Shown here in pieces: positions 45,850 through 54,553 of a DNA stretch of 64,000 nt. Source of the stretch: Streptomyces sp. NBC_01788. GTDB lineage: Bacteria > Actinomycetota > Actinomycetes > Streptomycetales > Streptomycetaceae. The DNA is taken from NCBI RefSeq assembly GCF_035917575.1, contig NZ_CP109090.1, forward strand, positions 6,758,001 through 6,822,000, in the 5' to 3' direction. The translations under genes were made by a program, and so were the position numbers. Position 1 is the first letter of the stretch. Each line of letters opens with the position of its first letter. The notes beneath the pieces are model-generated. The model worked only from the letters and a program-made list of their open reading frames with translations. It was not told the DNA's origin and searched no databases.

Positions 45850-47745
45850 TCAGAGGTGGTTGCCGGGGGTCACCGTGAACGACGCGGGACCGGCGGACAG
45901 GTTCACCGTGTACTGGCGCAGGTAGGTGTCCAGGAACGGGGAGCGGGCACCGGCGGTGGCGGTGTCACGGGCCGGGTCGTCCAGCGCCAGCCGGAGCTGC
46001 GCGCCCTTGACCTCGATCGTCTGGCCGGACGGCGTGGCACGCCATGAGCCGGTCTGGATGGAGCCGACCTCCACGGCCAGGACATGACCCGCGGCGAGCG
46101 TCCAGTCGGTCGCCTTCAGATCGACGCTCATCCGGCCCGAACGCAGCAGGGACACCTGCTCGTCGAACATGACGGCCTTGCCGTTCGGGGCGACGTCGTA
46201 CAGCTTGAGCATGACGTTGCCCTCACCCTTGGCGGTCAGGGAGAGCTGCGGAGTGCCGGTGAGGCGCACCGACTGTCCGACCGGCTGCGACCACACGAAG
46301 AAGCTCGACGTGACCTTGCCGTTCTTCTGCTGCTTCGCAAGACCCCGGGCCAGGCCCTGAGGGGCGGCCTGCTCGGTCGCGGGAGCGTTCTCCATGTCCC
46401 ACTTGCCGTCGGACGGCTTGGCGAGCGTCTGCGGCGCCGACTCGCCGGACGCGGCCAGGGCCGCGCGGCCGGAGGCGCCGCCGTCGTCCAGGTACGAGCC
46501 GTTGCCGAGCGGGAGCGTGACGGACCGCTTCACGACCGGCCAGGTGTCCTGGGCCCGCCAGGCGCCGGTGGAGTCCTCCACGGAGTAGGCCGGGTACTTG
46601 ACCTTCGGCTTGATGCCCTTGAGGTACTCGTCGTAGTAGGAGAGGGTCTCGTCGTACCAGCCCTCGCGGCCCATGGAGAGGCGCCCGTTACTGGTGCGGT
46701 CGCCGCCGCGCACGTGCTCCCACTGGCCGAGCCAACCGCGCTCGGGGCCCACGTGGTTGTCGAGGTACTCCTGCATCTCCTCGGGCTTGGTGTTGTTCTC
46801 GATGAAGCCCTGGGTGACGAACAGCGGGGTCTTGGTGCCCTTGGCCATCTTCGCCAGGTCACGGTCGGTCCAGTGCTTGTCCCACTGGTCCGCGATCTTG
46901 TACCCGGCCGAGTTCTGGGTGAGGCACTCCGGGTGGGTCTTCTCCCACTGGGCGTTGGCCAGGTAGTGCGGGTCGTCGTCCGCCATCTGGGCGAGCGTGG
47001 CGATGGAGTTGTAGGCGTTGGCGGTGCCGGTGACGTTCGGGCGGGGCACTCCGTTGGAGTAGATGTACTGGTACATGTCCCACACCGGCTCCTGGGCGAC
47101 GACGGCCTTGAGGGCCTTCTGGCTCAGGTTGTTGCCGATCAGGCCCGTGACGGCGTCGTACGACTTCCCGTACATGCCGACCGCGCCCGTGCTCCACGAC
47201 TGCTTCGCCGCCCAGTCGATCGCCGCCTTGACGTCGGCCTGCTCGCCGGGGCCGCCCCAGTCCAGGCAGCCGGTGGAGCCGCCGAAGCCGCGCAGGTCCA
47301 CCATGACGAAGGCGTAACCCTGGGCGAACAGGTCGGTGCCTTCTATGAAGTCCTGGAAACGGGACGAGGGGCCGGTGTGCTTCCATCCCTCGGGATCGGT
47401 CTGCCCGGAGTGCCCGAAGTAGGGGCCGATCGACAGGATGACGGGCACCTTCGCGCCCGGGGCCAGGCCCTCGGGCAGCAGGACGTCGGCGTGCAGTTCG
47501 GTGTCCGAGCCGTCCGAGGACGGGAAGTAGTGCTGCGTCCAGAGCGAGCCCTTCGGGACTCGGTCGTTCTCCTCGTGGGTGACCGCGTCGGTCGCGGTGG
47601 CGACCGACGCCGTCCGGCTCTGCTCCGCGGCGGGCTGGTCCGCGGCGCTGGGCGCCGCGGTGGCGGGGCCTGCGAGCGTGGCGGTCAACGCGAAGGTGGT
47701 GACGAGGGCCGAGGCGGTCGCGACGGCCGTACGACGTCTGTTCAC
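45850..47745 (-). CDS. Secreted CocE/NonD-type S15 acyl/X-Pro peptidase-like hydrolase
   Basis: 631 residues from the GTG at 47745 (GGAGC upstream). A Sec signal (ATASALVTTFALTATLAGPATAA) is followed by an alpha/beta hydrolase of the Xaa-Pro dipeptidyl-peptidase/CocE type: oxyanion region GYAFVMVDLRGFGGSTG, nucleophile Ser in GMYGKSYDAV, and catalytic His in the QWEHVRGG region. A C-terminal jellyroll (PepX_C, about 440-631) has VRLTGTPQLSLT. The nucleophile context GKSYDA is normal for the family. The substrate could be a proline-containing peptide or an ester. An intact gene, bounded by a terminator, between two degraded loci. Confidence 0.9.
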   Translation of the reverse strand: MNRRRTAVATASALVTTFALTATLAGPATAAPSAADQPAAEQSRTASVATATDAVTHEENDRVPKGSLWTQHYFPSSDGSDTELHADVLLPEGLAPGAKVPVILSIGPYFGHSGQTDPEGWKHTGPSSRFQDFIEGTDLFAQGYAFVMVDLRGFGGSTGCLDWGGPGEQADVKAAIDWAAKQSWSTGAVGMYGKSYDAVTGLIGNNLSQKALKAVVAQEPVWDMYQYIYSNGVPRPNVTGTANAYNSIATLAQMADDDPHYLANAQWEKTHPECLTQNSAGYKIADQWDKHWTDRDLAKMAKGTKTPLFVTQGFIENNTKPEEMQEYLDNHVGPERGWLGQWEHVRGGDRTSNGRLSMGREGWYDETLSYYDEYLKGIKPKVKYPAYSVEDSTGAWRAQDTWPVVKRSVTLPLGNGSYLDDGGASGRAALAASGESAPQTLAKPSDGKWDMENAPATEQAAPQGLARGLAKQQKNGKVTSSFFVWSQPVGQSVRLTGTPQLSLTAKGEGNVMLKLYDVAPNGKAVMFDEQVSLLRSGRMSVDLKATDWTLAAGHVLAVEVGSIQTGSWRATPSGQTIEVKGAQLRLALDDPARDTATAGARSPFLDTYLRQYTVNLSAGPASFTVTPGNHL

Positions 47746-48113
47746 TTGCTGCTCCCGGAGTGTCTGGTACGGGGCGGTGCAGGTGGTGCGGTGGAGCACG
47801 GCCTCTGACCCACCGTCAGAGCGGCGAAGGGCAGACGCATCCATACGGAAAACCGGATCGCGGGAGCGGGCCGAGGCCGTCGGCGTCGGACTCTATGATC
47901 ACCGTTGAAACGAGTCAACGGGTCCGCGCGTTCTGCGTGTTTCGGATGTGGCACGGACCGGTCCGGCGTGCCCGTGGGCACGCGTACGTGTCGCAGCGCA
48001 GCACGGTGTTCCCGTGCTCCCGCCGATTCCCCGCGAGAGTTCGCGCACCGTGCCCACGCTGTTCCTGCTGGCGCGCGCCGTGGAGGACCCGTACCAGGCC
48101 GACCGTCGTCCGC
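47746..48113. promoter_or_regulatory. Intergenic region with a 20-bp dyad
   Basis: No gene is apparent in these 368 bp. CCGTTGA-N6-TCAACGG at 47902-47921 is a perfect palindrome with 7-bp arms, preceded by a TATGAT -10-like hexamer at 47894-47899 on the plus strand. This would suit a TetR/MarR-type operator downstream of the original MFS promoter, whose 5' coding half is missing. The right part has no recognisable coding sequence. Confidence 0.4.
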
Positions 48114-48231
48114 GGTCTGTGGGCCGACCTCAAGGTCCCCGCCGTCGGACACCGCCGCTTCCTGCGCGTGGTGCTTCCGATGGCCCCGTGGGTGTTCGGC
48201 TCGGCCGCCGTCGCCTACGCGGTCACCGTTC

Positions 48232-49860
48232 CTAGAGACTGAGCGGGAGTGAGTCCTGGGTCCAGGGCTCGTGCTCAGCCGTGTGCCCCGAACGGTTGTG
48301 GGCACGCTGGTCGCCCGCTTTCGCTCCGTGTCCGGGCGGCACGGATCGTGTCCGTGGTCCGGGAATGCGGGGGCGGGGTCCCTCACGTCCTGGGGTGTCC
48401 GGTCGGGCCTGGACGGTCCGATGCCCCACACGATCGCTCCGGTCGTGTGGGGGCGGTGCCGTCCGACGCCGGATCGGGCATCCCAGGGCGCGCCTTCCGA
48501 TCGCCACGGCGGCGGCGTCGTGGCGGGTGGGCTTCCTGTTCTTGGTGGTGAGGGGTTTCTGCCAGTGCTGGGCGCCCCAGCGGCTGGTGTAGGCCGGATC
48601 GACGGCGACGACGGTGACGCCGAGCTCGGCGGCCATGGACACCAGCCGTGCGCGGAGCCGGGCGGTGGGCATGCCGGAGATCAGTTTGCGGAACCGTTTG
48701 CGGCGGCCGTGTTTCTCCCGGGTCTTCTCCGCGGCGAAGTCGAGGTCCTCGATCGCGAGGGACAGACCGTGCCGCACGGTCCAGTGCAGCAGACGGGTCA
48801 GGGCGTGGCGCAGCTGGGCGTCACGGTGCTGTGCGGTGCCGTCCAGCTGGTAGTCGAATCTGCGGGGCGCGCCGACGGGGTTGCCGTGCTGATCCAGGCG
48901 CCAGGCGGCCAGATGGTCCGCGTTCATGTCCACCCCGACCAGCCCACCCGCACGGGCCGCCGAGAGCGGCATCGTCGTCACGGGCGCGTTCTGCCAGGAG
49001 GCGGTCACGTACCAGCGGTTGCGGCCGGTGTCGTAGTGGATGCGGTAGGCCACGGCACGGTGCGCTGCGACGCGGTCGGCCCACTGCTCGCCCCGGTGGT
49101 GGAAACGGACCCGGCAGGCGAGCACATACCGGCCGTGGGGCGCGTTGGCCAGGTCGGCCAGCGCCGCCGGAAGCTTGATGCTCACCTCACCGCCGGGTGT
49201 GACGCGGATCGTCTCGTTACCGAACGGTTTCCCGGTCTCGCCGTCGGCCTGCAGGAACCACCGCCCGGCCTGCCACCGCAGCCGCCACTGCGCCTCCGAA
49301 AGCCTGGCGGCATCCAGATGGTGCCGGGCGCCCGCCAGCTTCCTGCCGCCGCGCACCACCCGCACCCGCCCGGCCTCCCAGTCGGCCCGCTCACCGTCCA
49401 GCCGGTCCTCAAGCAGCTGCAGGCGTCGGGACTTGGCGAACCACTCCTTCCGGGAGCCGTAGCCACCCGGCGCCCCCTTGGCGCCCTTCGCGCCGATGGG
49501 CTGGGAGAGCCGATGCGTGATCGTCTCGACGCCCGCTCGCAGATTCTGCATGTGGGCGAGCTGCCCGCGCCGGGCCAGCGCCCACTGATCGTGCGTGGCC
49601 TTGGTGATACTGCCCGCCCACCGCGACGACGACTCGCCAGTCAGCGCCCGCTTCCGTCGCGCCCACTGCTCACCGTCGTGAGCCGACCCCGCCGCGCAGC
49701 GGGCCTTCAGGTCGCGGGAGGCCAGCGAGCCGAGCAGAGCGCCGACCTGGCGCAGGACCGTCTCGTCCTGCCCGGTCAGGCCCTTGAGACCGGCGCGGAT
49801 CGCCACCCCGGACGGGCCGGGCACCACGAACGACGCCGCCACCTCACGCAACCCGCCCAT
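48232..49860 (-). CDS. tnpB: TnpB-family RNA-guided nuclease (IS605 OrfB)
   Basis: 542 residues from the ATG at 49860; the longer frame to 49998 lies in element-end sequence. The split RuvC residues are all present: Asp311 in GVDMNADHL, Glu371 in AIEDLDF and Asp448 in RHDAAAVAIG, so the nuclease should be active. The usual CxxC zinc finger between RuvC-II and RuvC-III is missing: DPAYTSRWGAQHW runs directly to the last Asp without cysteines. Residues 461-542 form a Pro/Arg-rich tail encoded by 48232-48480, the place where TnpB genes normally contain the omega (re) RNA. Known TnpB proteins cut targets matching the sequence beside the element end and help retain the element. Ribosome site weak. 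Confidence 0.85.
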   Translation of the reverse strand: MGGLREVAASFVVPGPSGVAIRAGLKGLTGQDETVLRQVGALLGSLASRDLKARCAAGSAHDGEQWARRKRALTGESSSRWAGSITKATHDQWALARRGQLAHMQNLRAGVETITHRLSQPIGAKGAKGAPGGYGSRKEWFAKSRRLQLLEDRLDGERADWEAGRVRVVRGGRKLAGARHHLDAARLSEAQWRLRWQAGRWFLQADGETGKPFGNETIRVTPGGEVSIKLPAALADLANAPHGRYVLACRVRFHHRGEQWADRVAAHRAVAYRIHYDTGRNRWYVTASWQNAPVTTMPLSAARAGGLVGVDMNADHLAAWRLDQHGNPVGAPRRFDYQLDGTAQHRDAQLRHALTRLLHWTVRHGLSLAIEDLDFAAEKTREKHGRRKRFRKLISGMPTARLRARLVSMAAELGVTVVAVDPAYTSRWGAQHWQKPLTTKNRKPTRHDAAAVAIGRRALGCPIRRRTAPPPHDRSDRVGHRTVQARPDTPGREGPRPRIPGPRTRSVPPGHGAKAGDQRAHNRSGHTAEHEPWTQDSLPLSL

Positions 49861-49999
49861 GACCCCACCCCCGCCCGATACCGGCCAACCCCTCACCGCA
49901 CCCAACGACCACCCCCGGCCGAAGGTCACGCATTCGAAACCAGAACTCCCGTCGCCCTGCCACGCACTGCCTTCCCACACCGCGCACCGCAACCGCAAA

Positions 50000-50058
50000 G
50001 CTCACTCACGCACACCAGAACGCACCCAACAGCTGTCAAACGGCAGCAGTTCAAACCC
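50000..50058 (+). repeat. TnpB-element end with subterminal hairpin
   Basis: The hairpin AACAGCTG/CAGCAGTT (one mismatch, loop TCAAACGG) sits just inside the boundary TTCAAACCC, after which MFS coding sequence resumes. It is 54/59 identical to 45467-45525 in inverse orientation. Confidence 0.8.
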
Positions 50059-50531
50059 TCGGCACCGGGGCGCTGGTCCAGCCCTTCGCCAAGCGCCTGG
50101 ACTCGCTCGACTCGGCACGCGGCATCATCGTCTCGATGATCCTCATGGCCTGCGGCATGGCCGTATGCGCGGGGGACGCGGCCGTCCGCTCGCCCTGGCT
50201 CGGCCTCGGCGGAGCCGTCCTGCTGGGGGCCGCCTACGGCATCGGGGTCGTCTCCGGCCTGCTGGAGATCCAGCGGATCGTCACCCCGGACGACATGGCC
50301 GGCATCACCGGCGTCTACTACGCCCTGTGCTACTCGGGCTTCCTGCTGCCCGCCGTCCTGGCGGCCCTGTCCGCGCTGGCGTCGTACACCGTGATGCTCG
50401 CCGTCCTCACCCTCCTCGCCCTGACCAGCCTCGCGGTGATCACCACCTCCTCCCGGCGGACCATCTCCGCACTCGCCCCGGCCGGGACCGGCCCCACCGA
50501 GCCCTGCCCGGCCGAGGCTCCGGCCCGCTGA

Positions 50532-50885
50532 GCCGGGCGTTCCCGCTGAGTCCTGGCGGGCCGAGGTTCCGGTCAGTTGAGTCGAGCCCCCGGCCGGGCC
50601 GGCACGGGCGGCTGCGTTCCCGCTCGACCCCCAGCACTTTCGGACACCGGCAGACCCTCACTCCACCGCCAGGACCTCGGCCGACAAGGCACCCGCGGCC
50701 TCGGCCGGCGACGTGGCGGCCCCCTCGGACGCGCTCTTTCCGAACGCACGGACGCATGACGGAGCGTCAGCTCTGGGCGTGAGTACCCTTTCGCCGCCGC
50801 CCGCAACCAATTCGCACGCAACTGTGCAGTCTGCGTGTGCGTTTCGCTAGGCTTCCCGGCATACCGGCAGATCAGGGGTAACGGA
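50532..50885. other. Intergenic region upstream of the LAL-like ATPase
   Basis: About 350 bp without a credible gene. Visible structure is an imperfect dyad around CGCACGCA and TGCGTGTGCG (50813-50842) and a weak TAGGCT -10-like hexamer at 50848-50853. AGGGG at 50874 serves the next gene. Confidence 0.4.
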
Positions 50886-53636
50886 GTGTCGGAACGGCAG
50901 CGCACCGAGAGGACCACCATCGTGGACGGACGCGATCGGCTGGGGAAGCCCCTGTACGAGCGCGAGAACGAGGTGACCGCCGCTCAGAAAGCGGTGGACG
51001 GGATCTGTGCGGGCGAGGGGAACGGCGAAGGCAGGCGGGGCGGGCTGCTGTTCTTCAGCGCCGCCGCCGGACTGGGCAAGACGACCGTACTGGCCGAGAT
51101 CCGCCGCATGGCCGCGGCCCGCGGCTGCACCGTGCTGTCCGCCCGGGGCAGCGAGCAGGAGCACACCGTCCCCTTCCACGTCGTACGCCAGTTGCTCCAG
51201 CCCGTCCTCGCGGCCTGCACCGAGCCCGAGCGCCGCGACATCTTCGGCGGCTGGTACGAGATCGCCGGACCGGCCGTCGGCCTGTTCGCCCAGAAGACCG
51301 ATACCGCCGGCCCGGACCCGCAGGGTGTCCGGGACGGACTTGACTGGGTCGTCACGCAGGTGGCCGTGCGCCGCGCACCGGTCGTGATGGTCCTCGACGA
51401 CGCCCACTGGGGCGACCTGGAGTCCCTTGCCTGGCTCGCCGCCTTCGCGGTGCGGGCACGGGAACTTCCCATCCTGGTGGTCATCGGCTACCGCCCGGAC
51501 GAGGTGCCCGCCGAGGCGCAGGCGTTCCGCGAACTGGTCGACGGCCGCAGCGCACGCCCGATCCCGCTGCACGCCCTCAGCCCGGAGGCGGTGGCCGGAC
51601 TGGTGCGGCGCTCGCTCGGAGTGGAGGCCGACGACGTCTTCTGCCGCGAGTGCTGGCTGGTCACCGGCGGCAACCCCTACGAGGCCGTCGAGTTGATCGC
51701 CAGGGCCCAGGACCGTGGCCTCGCCCCGGACGCGGAATCGGCCTCCCTGCTCGGCGAACTCGCCGCGAGCGCACGGGGCACCGGTCTGGTCAAGCGCCTG
51801 GAGAGGCTCGGCCACGCCGCCGTCCGGCTTGCCTGGGCGGCCGCGGTGCTCGGCACCGAGATCTCCGCGGAGCTGGCCGCGACCGTGGCCGGACTGCCCC
51901 CGGCCGAGGCGCAGGCCGCCGTGGACCGGCTGCGGGTCGCCCGCATCCTCACCGGCACCCGCACCCTCGAGTTCATCCACCCGCTCATCGCCACCGCCGT
52001 GTACCAGGCCATCCCGCCCACCACGCGCACCGCGCTGCACGGTCAGGCCGCCTGGGCGGTCGCCGACGCCGGCCTGGGCATCACCGCCGCCGCCCGGCAC
52101 CTGCTGGAGACCCACCCGGAGGGCGACCCGAACACCGTCCGGCAACTGCGCGCCGCCGCCCGCGAGAACCTCCGTCTGGGCGCGCCCGACGCGGCCCGGC
52201 GCTGCCTGGAACGCGCGCTGCGCGAACCTCCCGCGCCCGAGGACCGCGCGGGCGTCCTCCACGAACTTGGCTGCTCCGCCCTGCTCACCGCCCCCGCCAC
52301 CACGGTCAACCACCTCACCGCCGCGCTGGAACAGCCCTTTCTGGACCCCGAGTTGCGGGAGAACGCCACCTTCCGGCTGGCCCAGGTCTTCGCGCACAAC
52401 GACGAACTCGCCAAGGCGGCCGCCGTCGCGGGCGCCGAGGTGGCCCGGTCCGCGTCCCCGCGGGCACGGCTGCGCATGCAGGTCGCGCACTACCTGTGGC
52501 TGGTCTTCGACGCCCACGAGGAGCAGGCGTCCGACCGCTCCCGCCGGCTCGCACGGCTCGTCGAGCACCTGCCCGGCGAGGCCATCGAGGAGCGGGCCCT
52601 GCTGTGCATCCGCACCTGGGACGCCACGCTGCGCGGGGAGCCGGCCACGGACACCCTGGACGTCGCCCGGCGCGCGATGGGCCTCAGCTACACCGACCCG
52701 GACTGGGGCTTCGAACTGCCGAGCGTGGCCGCGCTCAGCTACATGTACGCCGACGAGTGCGACCGCGCGGAGGAACTGTTCAGTTCGGCCATCGCCGAGT
52801 GCGAGCAGGTCGGCTGGAGCGGCGCCCACCTCTCCTTCGGCTTCACCCTCCTCGGCCTGGTCCGGCTCCGGCGCGGGATGCTCGTCAAGGCGGAGGAGTG
52901 CGCCCGTGAGGGAGTGCGCCTGGCCGAGCGGGTCGGCGACCGGGTGCCCGCCCGGTGGTACGCGGTGGGGCTGCTGGTGGACGTCCTGCTGTCCCGGGGC
53001 CGCGTGGAGGAGGCGCTGCGGGTCGCGAGGACGTACGACTTCGCGCCTCCGTACCTGAACGCCGTGGTCTTCCCGGACTCCCAGACGGTCTACGGGCGGC
53101 TGCTTCTCGCCCGTGGCCTGCGCAAGGAGGCCGAGGCACAACTCACCGCCGCCGGGGCGCGGCTGGATGCCAAGGGCATCGTCAACCCGACCTGGTGCCC
53201 CTGGGCGGGACACCTCGCCCTCGCCGTCGCCGAGGAGGACCCCGCGCGCGCCCGCGCCCTCACGGCGAAGATGCTGCGGCGGGCCGAGCGCTACGGCACG
53301 CCCACCGCCATCGGCGAGGCGCTGAGCTTCAGCGCGGCGGTGGCCGAGGACGGGCAGTCGCTGCCCCTGCGCGAGCGCGCGGTGGAGATACTGCGCCGAT
53401 CACCCAGCCGGCACGCGTACGCGGAGGCCCTGATCGACCTCGGCGCCGAACTCGGCCGCGGCGGCGCCACGGACCGGGCGACCGAGCTCCTGCACGAGGG
53501 CGTCGAGCTGGCGGAGGAGTGCGGTGCCGACCGCCTCGCCGACCGGGGCCGCGCCGAGGCGGCCGGGGCGAGACTGCGGCTGGGCGGGACACGCCCGTTG
53601 GCGCGACGCGGCGCGAGCGCCGCGGAACAGAGCTGA
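50886..53636 (+). CDS. LAL-type (MalT-like) STAND ATPase regulator lacking the LuxR HTH
   Basis: 916 residues from the GTG at 50886 (AGGGG seven bases upstream). A Walker A loop (AAAGLGKTT, about 58-67), Walker B (VVMVLDDAHWGD, about 165-176) and a long alpha-helical TPR-like region follow the layout of LAL regulators such as those of macrolide clusters. Full LAL proteins end in a LuxR helix-turn-helix of about 65 residues. Here the chain stops at RPLARRGASAAEQS, just where the HTH linker should begin. It could be a truncated regulator, a co-regulator acting through protein contacts, or a decayed gene. Whether it ever regulated the PKS 33 kb away is unknown. Confidence 0.82.
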   Translation: MSERQRTERTTIVDGRDRLGKPLYERENEVTAAQKAVDGICAGEGNGEGRRGGLLFFSAAAGLGKTTVLAEIRRMAAARGCTVLSARGSEQEHTVPFHVVRQLLQPVLAACTEPERRDIFGGWYEIAGPAVGLFAQKTDTAGPDPQGVRDGLDWVVTQVAVRRAPVVMVLDDAHWGDLESLAWLAAFAVRARELPILVVIGYRPDEVPAEAQAFRELVDGRSARPIPLHALSPEAVAGLVRRSLGVEADDVFCRECWLVTGGNPYEAVELIARAQDRGLAPDAESASLLGELAASARGTGLVKRLERLGHAAVRLAWAAAVLGTEISAELAATVAGLPPAEAQAAVDRLRVARILTGTRTLEFIHPLIATAVYQAIPPTTRTALHGQAAWAVADAGLGITAAARHLLETHPEGDPNTVRQLRAAARENLRLGAPDAARRCLERALREPPAPEDRAGVLHELGCSALLTAPATTVNHLTAALEQPFLDPELRENATFRLAQVFAHNDELAKAAAVAGAEVARSASPRARLRMQVAHYLWLVFDAHEEQASDRSRRLARLVEHLPGEAIEERALLCIRTWDATLRGEPATDTLDVARRAMGLSYTDPDWGFELPSVAALSYMYADECDRAEELFSSAIAECEQVGWSGAHLSFGFTLLGLVRLRRGMLVKAEECAREGVRLAERVGDRVPARWYAVGLLVDVLLSRGRVEEALRVARTYDFAPPYLNAVVFPDSQTVYGRLLLARGLRKEAEAQLTAAGARLDAKGIVNPTWCPWAGHLALAVAEEDPARARALTAKMLRRAERYGTPTAIGEALSFSAAVAEDGQSLPLRERAVEILRRSPSRHAYAEALIDLGAELGRGGATDRATELLHEGVELAEECGADRLADRGRAEAAGARLRLGGTRPLARRGASAAEQS

Positions 53637-53661
53637 ACCGGACTGCAGGAGGGGGGAGTTC

Positions 53662-53937
53662 TCAGCGTGGGCGGCCCAGACCGGCGTCGCGTGCCCGGAC
53701 GATGGCCTGGCTGCGCCGGGTGAGGTGCAGTTTGGCGAGGATCGCCGAGACGTTGTTCGCCACGGTCTTGCCGGACAGGTGCAGGCGCCGCCCGATCTCG
53801 GCGTTGGACAGCCCGGCCGCGAGATGGTCGAGGATCTCCCGCTCCCGTGCGGTGAGTTCGGGGAACGGGCTGTCCTGCGGCGGCGGCGAAACGAACCACG
53901 CACGCAGCCGCCCCGCTGCCGATGACCGGCATGGGGC
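53662..53937 (-). pseudogene. Orphan NarL/LuxR-type HTH fragment of a response regulator
   Basis: On the minus strand the frame encodes ELTAREREILDHLAAGLSN followed by AEIGRRLHLSGKTVANNVSAI and RARDAGLGRPR, a complete C-terminal NarL-type HTH with its normal end. The receiver domain is absent: homology ends near 53860 and the frame closes upstream at 53938 without a start codon or ribosome site. It is convergent with the HTH-less LAL gene 25 bp away, but its sequence is of the response-regulator type, not the LAL type, so it is not simply the missing domain inverted. Confidence 0.75.
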
Positions 53938-54533
53938 TCAGCTACATCCTCAGCCCCGTCGACGGAGGCACGTCCTTCGAGGACACCGTGACCGCCTACA
54001 CCGGCCATCTCGACCAGGCCCGCGTCACCCAGTACCTCGGTGTGCCGTTCCTGGTCCTGCTGATCCCGGCGACGTTCGCCGTGATCTGGGTGTCCCGCCG
54101 GGGCGCGCCCCGGCTCACCACCGCCGGCGCGCTCCTCGCACTCCTCGGTCAACTGGCCGGTTTCCCCCTCAACCAGGGCGGCGACCTGCTCGCGTACATG
54201 ACGGCGAAGCGCGGCCTCGACGCACCGACCGTGGCCGCGCTGCAGAAGGCCCTGGAGGAGGGCCCGTTGGCCCTGACGGGCGGCCTGCTGTTCATCATCG
54301 GCATCGTCGTCGGTCTGCTGCTGCTCGGCCTCGCCCTGTGGCGCAGCGGCGCCGCACCGGCCTGGGCGGGCATCGCCCTGGCCCTGGGCGGCTTCACCCA
54401 TCCCTTCATGCCGGGGCACATCGCGGCCGGCATCGGCCTGCTCGTCGCCGCTGCCGGCTTCGCCGGGGCCGGCTGGGCACTCCTGCGCATGAGCGACGAC
54501 GACTTCGACCGGGCACCCGGCCGCCCCGCCTGA
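53922..54533 (+). CDS. Integral membrane protein, probably N-terminally truncated
   Basis: 203 residues with five hydrophobic segments (for example FLVLLIPATFAVIWVS, FIIGIVVGLLLLGLALW and GIGLLVAAAGFAGAGWAL). The frame opens with MTGMGLSYILSPVDGG without a ribosome site. A first helix that normally precedes the LSPVDGG-like loop seems to be missing. Its 5' end abuts the 5'-truncated HTH fragment head to head, so 53900-53930 looks like a deletion or inversion joint. No function can be assigned. Confidence 0.55.
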   Translation: MTGMGLSYILSPVDGGTSFEDTVTAYTGHLDQARVTQYLGVPFLVLLIPATFAVIWVSRRGAPRLTTAGALLALLGQLAGFPLNQGGDLLAYMTAKRGLDAPTVAALQKALEEGPLALTGGLLFIIGIVVGLLLLGLALWRSGAAPAWAGIALALGGFTHPFMPGHIAAGIGLLVAAAGFAGAGWALLRMSDDDFDRAPGRPA

Positions 54534-54553
54534 CGACGCCTGGCGGCTGCCCG

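Larger units (their letters stand above)
48232..50058 (-). mobile_element. IS200/IS605-superfamily element carrying only tnpB, inserted in the MFS gene
   Basis: Bounded by the two MFS fragments. The right boundary is the 59-bp end repeat at 50000-50058. The left boundary is close to the tnpB stop at 48232 and is only approximate. No tnpA transposase gene is present, so mobilisation would need one in trans. The ends are not inverted repeats of each other, as expected for this superfamily. Confidence 0.7.
48114..50531 (+). pseudogene. MFS transporter gene, 5'-truncated and split by the TnpB element
   Basis: The left fragment (48114-48231) encodes WADLKVPAVGHRRFLRVVLP and the helix MAPWVFGSAAVAYAVTVP, which looks like the central loop and helix 7 of a 12-helix MFS exporter. 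The right fragment (50058-50531) resumes with LGTGALVQPFAKRLDS and four more helices to the C-terminus at 50531. The first six helices are absent upstream, and by comparison with the usual layout about 25-30 residues between the fragments are also lost. The TnpB element occupies the gap. Confidence 0.75.

Noticed and set aside
48232..49860. TnpB protein as a nuclease-dead TldR-type regulator
   Set aside because: All three RuvC acidic residues (Asp311, Glu371, Asp448) are present, so inactivation is not supported.
48271..50139. A 622-residue plus-strand frame opposite tnpB
   Set aside because: Shadow of the TnpB gene, whose RuvC motifs are on the minus strand; the plus frame has no domain or ribosome site.
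50886..53636. LAL-like gene as the pathway regulator of the PKS cluster
   Set aside because: It lies 33 kb from the PKS, across unrelated operons, and lacks a DNA-binding domain; nothing in the sequence links them.
53662..53860. The orphan HTH as the inverted missing domain of the LAL protein
   Set aside because: Its sequence and end (RARDAGLGRPR) are of the NarL response-regulator type, and its own N-terminal portion is missing, so it comes from another gene.
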